Source of the DNA: Chloroflexi bacterium RBG_16_48_8 | Lineage (GTDB): Bacteria; Chloroflexota; Anaerolineae; Anaerolineales; E44-bin32 | DNA length: 5,408 bases | Direction of reading: 5' to 3' | NCBI GenBank assembly: GCA_001795115.1 | Contig: MGNI01000155.1 | Coordinates: 2,658-8,065 of the forward strand | Part shown: positions 5,273 through 5,408 of the stretch, piece after piece | Layout of the letters: each line of letters begins with the position of its first letter | Position numbering within the stretch: the stretch's first letter is position 1 | The notes under the pieces: generated by a model | What the model was told of the DNA's origin: nothing | Databases searched by the model: none | Seen by the model: only the letters and a program-made list of their open reading frames with translations | Translations under genes and position numbers: made by a program

Positions 5273-5408
5273 TAGACTCTTCAATGTTGGGATGAAGGAT
5301 ATCTTACCCTCATTCCTGTTTACATCAACCCATATACTTCCCGCGAAGCAAAAACCTTCACCAACAAGGATTATTCTGGACGATACTATGCTTGCGTCCT
5401 ATCTCCCA

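Noticed and set aside
5213..5398. A 61-codon minus-strand open frame ending inside the ATPase ribosome-binding region
   Set aside because: It has no ATG; the only usable starts (TTG, GTG) are late and lack a ribosome-binding site. No recognisable protein features.
5292..5408. Plus-strand open frame from ATG 5292 to the right edge
   Set aside because: Only 39 codons are visible, the upstream GGG is weak, and the composition is not convincing. It could be checked with sequence to the right.

Overview
The window is bacterial, and every gene I can support lies on the minus strand. Genes are closely packed with clear Shine-Dalgarno sites, and the base composition is near or slightly below half G+C. 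No phylogenetic marker is present. The proline/threonine-rich linker after the lipobox of the partial lipoprotein at the left edge, together with the gene mix, would suit Chloroflexota or a similar environmental lineage, but that is a weak inference.

In the direction of transcription (right to left) the layout is as follows. First, an ABC exporter operon: ATPase (4273-5208) and ABC-2 membrane protein (3539-4276) overlap by ATGA, and a DUF985/Cupin_5 protein (3022-3528) follows after 10 nt. Second, an intergenic gap that contains a 118-bp repeat. Third, a two-gene unit: a multi-pass membrane protein of the DUF1295/isoprenylcysteine-methyltransferase type (2134-2754), then kynureninase kynU (835-2103). 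Fourth, a 160-nt leader and a 69-residue cold-shock-domain protein with a GTG start (465-674), closed by a strong stem-loop terminator (about 400-439). Fifth, a second copy of the 118-bp repeat. Sixth, the first 45 codons of a lipoprotein gene that runs off the left edge.

The exporter pair should form one membrane transporter of unknown substrate. Kynureninase would cleave kynurenine or 3-hydroxykynurenine to anthranilate or 3-hydroxyanthranilate plus alanine. No other kynurenine-pathway gene is in view, and its immediate partner is an unassigned membrane protein.

The most unusual features are non-coding. The two 118-bp repeats differ at one base. Each is built from two head-to-head modules around a CTTAAG centre. 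The modules share TAGG ends and a 17-nt core but have different stems that each still pair, so the stems covary. The repeats lie in the same orientation and bracket the methyltransferase-like gene, kynU and the cold-shock gene; their ends fit a small TA-target (IS630/Tc1-type) element. Separately, the cold-shock gene has a perfect 10-bp inverted repeat that puts the ribosome-binding site in a loop and the start codon at the edge of a stem.
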